A stretch of DNA of 5,469 nucleotides from Alphaproteobacteria bacterium. GTDB lineage: Bacteria; Pseudomonadota; Alphaproteobacteria; Reyranellales; Reyranellaceae. The stretch lies in assembly GCA_013290035.1 (NCBI GenBank), contig JABCYT010000289.1, forward strand, positions 1 to 5,469, read 5' to 3'. The notes below the pieces were generated by a model. That model worked only from the letters and a program-made list of their open reading frames with translations, ran no database searches and had not been told where the DNA came from. The position numbers and the translations under genes were made by a program. This document shows, one piece after another, positions 1 through 5,356 of this stretch. Position 1 is the stretch's first letter. Each line of letters begins with the position of its first letter.

Positions 1-10
1 GCTTGCTCAT
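1..10 (-). CDS. Start of a downstream gene, probably prephenate/arogenate dehydrogenase (tyrA), cut by the window edge
   Basis: An ATG at 8-10 (minus strand) overlaps the hisC stop codon as ATGA. Only Met-Ser-Lys can be read before the window ends. There is no clear Shine-Dalgarno sequence in front of it, so translation would be coupled to hisC. A four-base stop/start overlap is the usual sign of a tightly linked operon gene. The proposed identity rests only on context: in many alphaproteobacteria a HisC-type aminotransferase is followed directly by a TyrA-type dehydrogenase, and a chorismate mutase precedes it here. The residues present say nothing about function. Confidence 0.5.
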
Positions 11-1095
11 TTCGCGGCGACGAAGCGGGCGAGTGAATCACGCACGGCCTTCACCTCGGCCTCGGTGCCGATGGTGATGCGCAGATGCTCGGGCAGGCCA
101 TAGCTCGCGACCAGGCGCGGGATCAGCCCGTCATTCATCATCCAGTCGTTGGCGGCGGCCGCGCGCTCCTTCGAGTCGAAGCCGACCAGGAGGAAGTTGC
201 CGACGCTGGGCAAAGGCTTGAGGCCGAGCTTGGCGAGCTCGGCGCTGAGCCAGGGCAGCCAGATATCGTTGTTGGTGCGGCTGGCGTCGGTGTGGGCGAT
301 GTCCTCGAGCGCGGCGATGCCGGCGATCTGCGCCGCCAGGTTGACGTTGAAGGGCTGGCGCAGCCGGCTCATGACGTCGACGATGCCGGCCGGGCCGTAC
401 ATCCAGCCCAACCGGAGACCGCCCAGGCCGTAGATCTTGGAGAAAGTGCGGGTCATCACGACGTTTTCGGCCTGATCGACCAACTCGACGCCCGACTCGT
501 AGTCGTTGCGGCTCACATACTCGGCATAGGCCGCGTCGATCACCAGCAGGACGTTCTTCGGCAGGCCGGCATGCAGGCGGCGCACGTCGTCCTTCGTCAC
601 ATAGCTGCCGGTCGGGTTGTTGGGATTGGCGAGGCAGACGACGCGGGTCTTGTCGGTGACCTTCGCCAGCAGCGCATCGACGTCGGCGCGGTAATCCTTC
701 TCCGGCGCGGCGATCGGCGTGGCGCCGGCGCCCAGCGCGTTGATGGGATACATCAGGAAGCCGAACTGGCTGTAGAGCAGCTCGTCGCCCGGGCCGCAGT
801 AGGCGCGTACCAGAAGGTTCAGCAGCTCGTCAGAGCCCGCGCCGCAGACGATGCGCCGGGCGTCGAGGCCGTAGCGCCGGCCGATCGCTGCGCAAAGCTT
901 CTCCGTGCCGCCATCGGGATAGCGATGCAGTTCGGTCGCCGCCTTGGCATAGGCCGCCATCGCCTTGGGGCTCGGTCCCAGCGCGCCCTCATTGGACGAC
1001 AGCTTGGCGATCGTCTCCTTGCCCTCGACCGAATCCCTGCCCGGCACGTAAGGCGCGATCTTCATGATACCCGGCCGCGGGGCGAGGGCGCTCAT
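7..1095 (-). CDS. hisC: Histidinol-phosphate / aromatic aminotransferase, HisC type (PLP, fold type I)
   Basis: This 362-residue protein is full length for HisC (about 350-370). It is a cytosolic PLP enzyme that moves an amino group between glutamate and imidazole-acetol phosphate in histidine synthesis. Many HisC proteins also accept phenylpyruvate, 4-hydroxyphenylpyruvate or prephenate. Visible family marks are the HRYP segment (57-60), GAGSDE (85-90), the NPNNPTG loop (157-163), the cofactor Asp187 and Tyr190 in IDAAYAEY, the Schiff-base Lys220 in FSKIYGLGGLRLGW with Arg228, and the substrate-carboxylate Arg339 in HLRITIG. The start is supported by GGGAGA five bases ahead of the ATG (complement of 1101-1106). 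The gene lies 36 bases after the chorismate mutase gene and overlaps the next gene by four bases, so they are probably one transcript. No histidine genes are visible, so an aromatic (tyrosine/phenylalanine) role is likely, alone or together with histidine synthesis. Confidence 0.93.
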   Translation of the reverse strand: MSALAPRPGIMKIAPYVPGRDSVEGKETIAKLSSNEGALGPSPKAMAAYAKAATELHRYPDGGTEKLCAAIGRRYGLDARRIVCGAGSDELLNLLVRAYCGPGDELLYSQFGFLMYPINALGAGATPIAAPEKDYRADVDALLAKVTDKTRVVCLANPNNPTGSYVTKDDVRRLHAGLPKNVLLVIDAAYAEYVSRNDYESGVELVDQAENVVMTRTFSKIYGLGGLRLGWMYGPAGIVDVMSRLRQPFNVNLAAQIAGIAALEDIAHTDASRTNNDIWLPWLSAELAKLGLKPLPSVGNFLLVGFDSKERAAAANDWMMNDGLIPRLVASYGLPEHLRITIGTEAEVKAVRDSLARFVAAK

Positions 1096-1131
1096 GGCAG
1101 TCTCCCGTAAGAGTTGATCAAGGCCGTGCCC

Positions 1132-1983
1132 CTAGGTCCGAGGGATGGCCGGAACGGCATAGGCGCCGATCGCCGCGACTCGGCCGCTCGTCAGTCCCAA
1201 GGCGGTCCCGAGCTCGCGCAAGCGCTCGTCGGCGTCGGCCAACACGCCCGGAAGCTCGACGAGGTAGTGATGCACGCCGCCTGCGACCTGGTCCAGCGCC
1301 GACGTGAAGGCGGGCAGGCCGACCTTGGCCAGTGCGCCGGCGATGCGGTTGCGGCTGAGCCCCGTGGCGGCCTCGACCGAGATCAGGGTGCGATCGTCGC
1401 CCGAATCCTCGGGCTCCATGCGCGCCAGCACGAAGGCCGATATGCCGCGGGCCCGCGCGTTGGGCATGTCCAGGAAGGGCAGTCGGGCCACCACGTTGGG
1501 CAAGGTCGCGTCGCTGCCCGCGAGCAGCGGCCACCACGGCGTCGCGTCGGATTCGATGGGCGTCGGCACGACGCCGATGGTCGACGGGTTGGCGCGCACC
1601 GCCGCCAGCACCTGGGCCGGCGTGTCGTTGGCGACGAACGGGATCTGGCAGCCGAAATGGTCGCGCGCGAGATCCCAGTATCCGGGCTGGTCGGAGGGCC
1701 GGCAGATGGCGATCTTGAGGTCCGGCGTCTGCATCAGCGTGAAGGCGCACATCATCTCCCGCCACATGCGGTAGATGGCGGTTACCGGGAACGGTCCCTG
1801 ATGGGTTGCCAGCCGCTGGCGCATGACCCGGGCCTCGCGACCCGGCCGCAGCGCCAGTCCGCCGGGCGGCTTGGCCGCGGAAATCCGGTCCACAAGGTCG
1901 GCCCGGCGCCGGACCAGGGCATGCAGCTCGTTATCGATGGCGTCGATTTCCTGCCGCAGGCTGTCGAGATTGGGAGAATCCAT
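1132..1983 (-). CDS. Chorismate mutase (AroQ class) with a degenerate prephenate dehydratase/ACT-like C-terminal part
   Basis: This 283-residue protein should turn chorismate into prephenate, the branch step to tyrosine and phenylalanine. Residues 5-86 are an AroQ mutase domain. Set against the E. coli P-protein mutase domain by eye, Arg10, Arg27, Lys38, Arg49, Glu50 and Gln85 fall on catalytic R11, R28, K39, R51, E52 and Q88, while Pro47 sits where D48 would be. Residues 88-190 resemble a prephenate dehydratase fold, with TIGVVPTPIES (135-145) standing for the family's GVVPIENS. However, the TRF catalytic motif is missing: ISAFVLAR (181-188) occupies its place. Residues 197-275 look ACT-like and keep GAL (216-218), but no ESRP motif follows. 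I infer a working mutase with a non-catalytic, perhaps regulatory or structural, tail. It is the first gene of the minus-strand operon, with an AGGA about 11 bases before the ATG. Databases may label it pheA or simply chorismate mutase. Confidence 0.85.
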   Translation of the reverse strand: MDSPNLDSLRQEIDAIDNELHALVRRRADLVDRISAAKPPGGLALRPGREARVMRQRLATHQGPFPVTAIYRMWREMMCAFTLMQTPDLKIAICRPSDQPGYWDLARDHFGCQIPFVANDTPAQVLAAVRANPSTIGVVPTPIESDATPWWPLLAGSDATLPNVVARLPFLDMPNARARGISAFVLARMEPEDSGDDRTLISVEAATGLSRNRIAGALAKVGLPAFTSALDQVAGGVHHYLVELPGVLADADERLRELGTALGLTSGRVAAIGAYAVPAIPRT

Positions 1984-2060
1984 GAGGCCGGTGATCCTGT
2001 GAGGCAGCGGCGATACTACGTTCCGTCCCTCCGCGTAAAGGCAAACAAGCCTTGAAACGC

Positions 2061-2089
2061 TTGCGCGGCGCCGGCGAGGCCCTTATAGA
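2061..2089 (+). promoter_or_regulatory. Candidate sigma-70-type promoter for metX-metW
   Basis: TTGCGC (2061-2066) and TATAGA (2084-2089) are separated by 17 bases. The -35 matches consensus only at TTG and the -10 at TATA, so each box alone is weak. The position is persuasive: transcription would begin near 2095-2097, exactly where the first riboswitch stem begins (2096). A TTGAAA at 2052-2057 is a better -35 string but stands 25-26 bases from the -10, which is too far. Confidence 0.45.
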
Positions 2090-2095
2090 AACCCC

Positions 2096-2150
2096 CGTGG
2101 AATTTGAGCCGACCGGCTTGCGGCCACGTTAATCCTCGCTAAAAGGTCGG
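2096..2150 (+). promoter_or_regulatory. SAM-II riboswitch aptamer upstream of metX
   Basis: The layout is that of the SAM-II (metA motif) aptamer, an H-type pseudoknot that binds S-adenosylmethionine. P1 is CGTGG (2096-2100) with CCACG (2124-2128), five perfect pairs. The P1 loop includes AATTTGA (2101-2107) and GCTTGC (2116-2121). The pseudoknot stem P2 is CCGACC (2109-2114) with GGTCGG (2145-2150), six perfect pairs. ACGTTAA (2126-2132) and CGCTAAAAGG (2137-2146) match the strongly conserved parts of the class as I recall them. SAM-II is known mainly from alphaproteobacteria, ahead of metA and metX and other methionine or SAM genes, and metX follows here. Binding of SAM should lower metXW expression. 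Confidence 0.9.
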
Positions 2151-2176
2151 AGAGCTTGAGAAAAGCCCCCGACCTT
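2143..2176 (+). promoter_or_regulatory. Antiterminator hairpin competing with both the SAM-II pseudoknot and the terminator
   Basis: AAGGTCGG (2143-2150) can pair perfectly over eight bases with CCGACCTT (2169-2176). Inside it, GCTT (2154-2157) can pair with AAGC (2163-2166) around a five-base loop, leaving a small internal loop. The left arm contains the 3' strand of aptamer stem P2, and the right arm contains the 5' strand of the terminator. The three structures therefore cannot coexist: with SAM, P2 and the terminator form; without SAM, this hairpin can form and transcription continues. The pairing is read directly; the switching is inferred. Confidence 0.7.
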
Positions 2177-2194
2177 CACGGTCGGGGGCTTTTT
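2161..2194 (+). terminator. Intrinsic (Rho-independent) terminator in the metX leader
   Basis: GCCCCCGACC (2165-2174) pairs perfectly with GGTCGGGGGC (2180-2189) around the loop TTCAC (2175-2179). The ten GC-rich pairs are preceded by four A and followed by five T (2190-2194). This is a textbook terminator. It lies 10 bases after the SAM-II aptamer and 33 bases before the metX start, with no gene on the plus strand before it, so it serves as the expression platform of the riboswitch and does not end an upstream gene. Confidence 0.88.
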
Positions 2195-2217
2195 CGTTGC
2201 GCGAGTGCCGCGCTTTT

Positions 2218-2221
2218 GGAG
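2218..2221 (+). promoter_or_regulatory. metX ribosome binding site that fixes the GTG start
   Basis: GGAG at 2218-2221 stands six bases ahead of the GTG at 2228. It lies 67 bases beyond the aptamer and after the terminator, so it is not covered by the SAM-II pseudoknot itself. It excludes the TTG at 2156, which falls within the attenuator, and makes the GTG at 2234 less likely. Confidence 0.7.
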
Positions 2222-2227
2222 TGGGCA

Positions 2228-3406
2228 GTGGCCGTGGAGCTGGACGACCTGACCGAGGCCGAACGGAAGGCGCTCGCCCAATGCCGCCACGCGGTTCTGG
2301 GCACCGAGCGCCCGCTTCGGCTCGACTGCGGCGTTGATCTCGGCCCCTACCGGGTGGCCTACCAGACTTACGGCACGCTCAATGCCGACAAGTCCAATGC
2401 CGTCCTGATCTGCCATGCGCTCACCCTCGATCAGTTCGTCGCCGAACAGCACCCGGTGACCGGCAAGGAAGGCTGGTGGGAGAGCCTCGTCGGACCCGGC
2501 AAGGTGATCGATCCGGCGCACTACTTCGTCATCTGCGTCAACGTGCTGGGCGGCTGCATGGGCACAACCGGCCCGCTCGCCCGCGAGCCGGCCAGCGGCG
2601 CGCCGTGGAACCTGCGCTTTCCGGTGGTGACCGTGGGCGACATGGTGCGTGCCCAGGCGGCCCTGCTCGACCATCTCGGCATCCCCGACCTGTTCTGCGT
2701 CATCGGCGGCTCGTTGGGCGGCATGCAGGTGCTGGAATGGGCGGCGAGCTATCCTGCCCGCGTATTCTCCGCCGTGCCGATCGCCTGCGCGGCCCGCCAT
2801 TCGGCGCAGAACATCGCGTTCCACGAGGTCGGACGGCAGGCCATCATGGCCGATCCCGACTGGCGGGGCGGCGACTACCGCCTGCACCAGACGGCGCCGG
2901 CGCGCGGCCTCGCGGTCGCGCGCATGACCGCGCACATCACCTATCTTTCGGAGCAGGCGCTGCAGCGCAAGTTCGGGCGCGCCCTGCAGGACCGCAATGC
3001 GCTGGGTTTCGGTTTCGACGCCGACTTCCAGGTCGAGAGCTACCTGCGCTACCAGGGATCGAGCTTCGTCGACCGCTTCGACGCCAACAGCTACCTCTAC
3101 ATCACGCGGGCGATGGACTATTTCGACCTCGCCGGCGCCCATGGCGGCGTGCTGGCCAACGCCTTCCGCGGCACGCCGACGCGCTACTGCCTGATGTCCT
3201 TCACCAGCGACTGGCTGTTCCCGACGCGCGAGAGCCGCGAGATCGTCCATGCGCTGAATGCGGCGGCCGCCAACGTCTCCTTCGTCGAAGTCGAGAGCGA
3301 CAAGGGCCACGACGCCTTCCTGCTGGAAGAGCCCGAGATGTTCCGCACCCTGGCCGGCTTCCTCAAGGGCGCAGGCACCGTGCGCGGGCTGAAGGACGTG
3401 CCGTGA
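2228..3406 (+). CDS. metX: Homoserine O-acetyltransferase (MetX, alpha/beta-hydrolase fold)
   Basis: MetX transfers an acyl group (usually acetyl from acetyl-CoA, in some MetX proteins succinyl) to the hydroxyl of L-homoserine, the committed step of methionine synthesis. It acts in the cytosol. With the GTG start chosen from its GGAG site, the protein has 392 residues, close to the family norm. The catalytic triad is visible: nucleophile Ser162 in GGSLGGMQ (160-167), Asp328 in SFTSDWLFP, and His361 in KGHDAF. Other MetX signatures are [12 protein letters not shown] (62-73), [10 protein letters not shown] (75-84), [12 protein letters not shown] (105-116) and [15 protein letters not shown] (286-300). 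The acyl donor cannot be settled by eye. The stop overlaps the metW start as GTGA, and the upstream SAM-II attenuator should make expression fall when SAM is plentiful. The long open frame opposite this gene is a shadow caused by GC-rich codon use. Confidence 0.95.
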   Translation: MAVELDDLTEAERKALAQCRHAVLGTERPLRLDCGVDLGPYRVAYQTYGTLNADKSNAVLICHALTLDQFVAEQHPVTGKEGWWESLVGPGKVIDPAHYFVICVNVLGGCMGTTGPLAREPASGAPWNLRFPVVTVGDMVRAQAALLDHLGIPDLFCVIGGSLGGMQVLEWAASYPARVFSAVPIACAARHSAQNIAFHEVGRQAIMADPDWRGGDYRLHQTAPARGLAVARMTAHITYLSEQALQRKFGRALQDRNALGFGFDADFQVESYLRYQGSSFVDRFDANSYLYITRAMDYFDLAGAHGGVLANAFRGTPTRYCLMSFTSDWLFPTRESREIVHALNAAAANVSFVEVESDKGHDAFLLEEPEMFRTLAGFLKGAGTVRGLKDVP

Positions 3407-4008
3407 ACGCCGCCATTCGCGTCGATCTGCAGCTCATCGCCGACATGGTCAGCCCGGCCACGCGCGCGCTCGATGTCGGCTGTGGCGACGGCTCGCTGCT
3501 GGCCTATCTGGTGGACTTCAAGCGGGTCGACGCGCGCGGCATGGAACTGAGCCAGGCCGGTGTCAACGCCTGCGTGGCCAACGGCCTGTCGGTGATCCAG
3601 GGCGACGCCGACGCCGACCTGCGCGACTATCCCGACGATGCCTTCGACTACGTGATCCTGAGCCAGACCCTGCAGGCCACGCGCGAGCCGCGCGAGGTGC
3701 TGCGCCAGATGCTGCGGGTCGGCAAGCGGGCCATCGTGTCGTTCCCCAACTTCGCGCACTGGCAGGTCCGCCTGCGCCTGGTGTTCGGCGGCCGCATGCC
3801 CGAGACGCCGTCGCTGCCCTTCAAGTGGTACGACACGCCCAACATCCACCTCTGCAGCATCGACGACTTCCGCGCGCTGTGCCGCGACATGGGCGTGCGC
3901 ATCGAGCGCGCCATCGTGCTCGACCGCGCCAGCAGGCCGATCAACCTGCCGCCGCTGCTCGCCAATCTCTTGGGCGAGCAGGCGGTGTTCATGCTGAGGC
4001 GGGACTAA
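3403..4008 (+). CDS. metW: Methionine biosynthesis protein MetW (class I methyltransferase-like)
   Basis: This 201-residue protein is of typical MetW length, starting at the GTG that overlaps the metX stop by four bases. A SAM-binding Rossmann motif LDVGCGDG (23-30) is followed by the acidic Glu48 in GMELS and by QGDAD (66-70), the usual order in class I methyltransferases. SFPNFAHW (113-120) and [12 protein letters not shown] (141-152) are strong MetW signatures. MetW is known to be needed with MetX for methionine synthesis in several bacteria, including Pseudomonas putida, and probably supports or controls MetX activity; a methyl-transfer reaction is not established as far as I know. The overlap suggests coupled translation and matched amounts of the two proteins. 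It falls under the same riboswitch as metX. The gene ends 38 bases before the convergent acetyltransferase gene. Confidence 0.94.
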   Translation: MNAAIRVDLQLIADMVSPATRALDVGCGDGSLLAYLVDFKRVDARGMELSQAGVNACVANGLSVIQGDADADLRDYPDDAFDYVILSQTLQATREPREVLRQMLRVGKRAIVSFPNFAHWQVRLRLVFGGRMPETPSLPFKWYDTPNIHLCSIDDFRALCRDMGVRIERAIVLDRASRPINLPPLLANLLGEQAVFMLRRD

Positions 4009-4012
4009 TCAT

Positions 4013-4036
4013 CGCTGGAGCGGCGCACCCCCAGCG
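4013..4036. terminator. Weak inverted repeat between the convergent metW and acetyltransferase genes
   Basis: CGCTGG (4013-4018) pairs with CCAGCG (4031-4036) around a 12-base loop in the 38-base gap between two converging genes. The position suits a two-way terminator, but there is no T-run on either strand and the stem has only six pairs, so chance is a real alternative. Confidence 0.25.
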
Positions 4037-4046
4037 TAGATGGGCG

Positions 4047-4490
4047 TCAGCTCACCGCCCGTTCGTACTCGGCCTCGACCTCGTCTTCGCCCAGCTTCAC
4101 GAAGCCGTGCCGTTCATAGAAGCGGCCCGCCGGACTGCCGCGCAGCACTTCGAGTCGCACCGGAAGGCGCAGGGCGTCGGCTTCCGCCAGCAGCGCCTTC
4201 AAAATGACTGCTCCAAGACCGCGGTTCTGGAAACGTTGGCCGAGATAGAACGAATCGATCTTGATCTCGCCGTCGCCGCTGCGGAAGCCGACGCAGCCGG
4301 CTCTTTCGCCGTCGACCAGGATCAGCCGCAGGCCGGGCTCGTCGAAATGCTCGCGGAAGATCCGCCGCGCGCGTTCGGGCTTGTAGCGAAACACGCGCTC
4401 GAGGTGCTCACGCATGACCTCGATGCGCAGCGCCAGCAGCGGCTCGAAATCGGCCTCGCTCACGGGGCCGAAACGCCAGGGGTCCGCCAT
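4047..4490 (-). CDS. GNAT-family N-acetyltransferase, substrate unknown
   Basis: This is a 147-residue single-domain GNAT protein. Motif A, the acetyl-CoA pyrophosphate loop, is visible as FQNRGLG (87-93, the Q/R-x-x-G-x-G pattern), preceded by the strand IKIDSFYLG (77-84). Motif B follows as LEVLRGSPAGRFYERHGFVKLG (113-134), with Tyr125 in the usual general-acid position. The Asn common before the AxxlY helix is Ser119 here. I chose the ATG at 4488-4490 because the acetyltransferase fold begins at once (WRFGPVSEADFEPLLALR). The open frame runs further upstream, but only as a shadow of lepB rich in Ser, Pro and Arg. An AGAGG stands a single base from this ATG, too close for a good ribosome site. 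The start is 16 bases after the lepB stop, so translation probably depends on lepB. The substrate (amine, amino acid, antibiotic or protein N-terminus) cannot be told. Confidence 0.85.
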   Translation of the reverse strand: MADPWRFGPVSEADFEPLLALRIEVMREHLERVFRYKPERARRIFREHFDEPGLRLILVDGERAGCVGFRSGDGEIKIDSFYLGQRFQNRGLGAVILKALLAEADALRLPVRLEVLRGSPAGRFYERHGFVKLGEDEVEAEYERAVS

Positions 4491-4506
4491 GCCTCTGGGT
4501 CGGGGG

Positions 4507-5265
4507 CTAGTCGATGCGGCCGAACAACCGGGCGAGCCGGAAGGCGTGCGGCCATTGCGCCACGTCGAACCACTCGACGGCCGGATCGCGCGACAGCAGG
4601 ATCCGATCGGCGCGGGCGACCAGATTGTCCTCCGGGACGAAGCCGACGCCCCCGTCGGCGGCGGCAATGCGGCTGTCCAGGGAATTGTCCCGGTTGTCGC
4701 CCATCATGAAGTAATGCCTGGGCGGCACCACGAACGCCGGCGTGTCGTCGTGCTCCTCGGCATCGGAAATCTCCACGATTTCGTGCTCGCGCCCGTTCGG
4801 CAGCGTCTCGACATAGAGAAGCGGCGGGACACCGCTGCCGTCGGCAAACGTGCCGATGGCGCGGCGCGGAACGATGGCGCCGTTGATGTAAAGCCGCCCG
4901 CCCTGCATCTGGATGCGATCGCCGGGCAGGCCGATCAGCCGCTTCACGTAGGTCGTCGATGGATCGCGGGGCAGGCGGAAGACGATGACGTCGCCGCGCT
5001 CCGGTGCTTCGCCGAACAGGCGGCCGGAGAAATCCGGCATCAGGCCGATCGGTGAAGAATATTTGCCGTAGCCGTAGGCGAACTTGCTGCCGATCAGCTC
5101 ATCGCCGACGAGCAGCGTCGGGACCATCGACGGCGACGGCACCCGGTAGGGTTCGGCGACCACGGTTCGCACGATCAGGACGAAACCAAGGGCCAGCATC
5201 ATCGGCTTCAGTTGGCGACCCCAACCGACGAGGCGCGGCCGAAGGGGCGCTGAGCTGTTGTCCAT
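4507..5265 (-). CDS. lepB: Signal peptidase I (leader peptidase, S26 family)
   Basis: LepB removes signal peptides from secreted proteins on the outer face of the inner membrane by a Ser/Lys dyad. The protein has 252 residues from the ATG at 5263-5265. A short N-terminus is followed by one membrane segment (about 21-37) and then the catalytic domain: box B RVPSPSMVPTLLVGD (41-55) with nucleophile Ser46; box C GDVIVFR (91-97); box D YVKRLIGLPGD (106-116) with general-base Lys108; and box E GDNRDNSLDSR (189-199). All family boxes are intact. The start is supported by the membrane segment's position and by GGTGA seven bases upstream of the ATG. The open frame extends further upstream to the window edge, but that extension is low-complexity and overlaps the upstream gene in another frame. 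The GNAT gene follows it, where many alphaproteobacteria have rnc and era, so this may be a relocated or additional lepB. Confidence 0.95.
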   Translation of the reverse strand: MDNSSAPLRPRLVGWGRQLKPMMLALGFVLIVRTVVAEPYRVPSPSMVPTLLVGDELIGSKFAYGYGKYSSPIGLMPDFSGRLFGEAPERGDVIVFRLPRDPSTTYVKRLIGLPGDRIQMQGGRLYINGAIVPRRAIGTFADGSGVPPLLYVETLPNGREHEIVEISDAEEHDDTPAFVVPPRHYFMMGDNRDNSLDSRIAAADGGVGFVPEDNLVARADRILLSRDPAVEWFDVAQWPHAFRLARLFGRID

Positions 5266-5298
5266 GACGGAATCACCGATGCAGGTTGGCCTGGGCGT

Positions 5299-5327
5299 AA
5301 TATAGATCGGCATTCGGCCTTTCCCAA
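5299..5327 (-). promoter_or_regulatory. Candidate sigma-70-type promoter for lepB and the GNAT gene
   Basis: On the minus strand, TTGGGA (complement of 5322-5327) and TATATT (complement of 5299-5304) are 17 bases apart. The -10 matches consensus at five of six positions and the -35 at four of six. It is the only AT-rich patch in the 91-base gap between the upstream gene's stop and the lepB start, and it would give a leader of roughly 25 bases. This suggests that the lepB-GNAT pair is transcribed independently of the upstream gene. Confidence 0.5.
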
Positions 5328-5356
5328 GGCGTGCGCCCGCGCCCGAAGGCTTCGCG

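Larger units (their letters stand above)
1984..2227. other. Divergent intergenic control region between the chorismate mutase gene and metX
   Basis: This stretch of about 240 bases has no believable coding content. The plus-strand half (about 2061-2227) holds the metX promoter, SAM-II aptamer, attenuator and ribosome binding site listed separately. The half next to the minus-strand gene (1984-2060) must hold that operon's promoter. A TAGTAT on the minus strand (2013-2018) is the only -10-like string I see there, and no -35 at proper spacing goes with it, so I do not mark a promoter. The plus-strand open frame continues upstream of metX through the terminator to a TTG at 2156, but this is not a credible protein start. 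Confidence 0.8.

Noticed and set aside
85..1110. Long open frame on the plus strand opposite hisC (about 340 codons)
   Set aside because: It is the antisense shadow of a gene with all HisC motifs. The predicted protein is rich in Gly, Ala, Arg, Val, Asp and His, without recognisable domains, as expected from GC-rich codon bias.
2013..2044. Possible promoter for the minus-strand chorismate mutase operon (TAGTAT at 2013-2018)
   Set aside because: No acceptable -35 at 16-18 bases; the nearest TTG strings on that strand are 20 or more bases away.
1114..2055. Plus-strand open frame of about 313 codons opposite the chorismate mutase gene
   Set aside because: Antisense shadow; the minus-strand frame has clear AroQ residues, and this one has no recognisable feature.
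2129..3310. 393-codon open frame on the minus strand opposite metX, crossing the riboswitch
   Set aside because: It runs antisense to an intact MetX and through the aptamer and terminator. The composition is low-information Arg/Ala/Gly/Val/His, with no domain in view.
2476..3402. Plus-strand open frame in front of metW within metX
   Set aside because: It is an alternate reading of metX in the metW frame and is Arg/Pro/Gly-rich. MetW homology begins only at the GTG at 3403.
4491..4667. N-terminal extension of the GNAT gene into lepB
   Set aside because: The extra 59 residues are Ser/Pro/Arg-rich shadow of the lepB 3' end, and the GNAT fold begins at the internal ATG at 4488-4490.
5317..5330. 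Small perfect hairpin GCCTT-TCCC-AAGGC upstream of lepB
   Set aside because: Only five pairs and no following T-run. It overlaps the proposed lepB -35 box, so neither a terminator for the upstream gene nor an operator can be supported.
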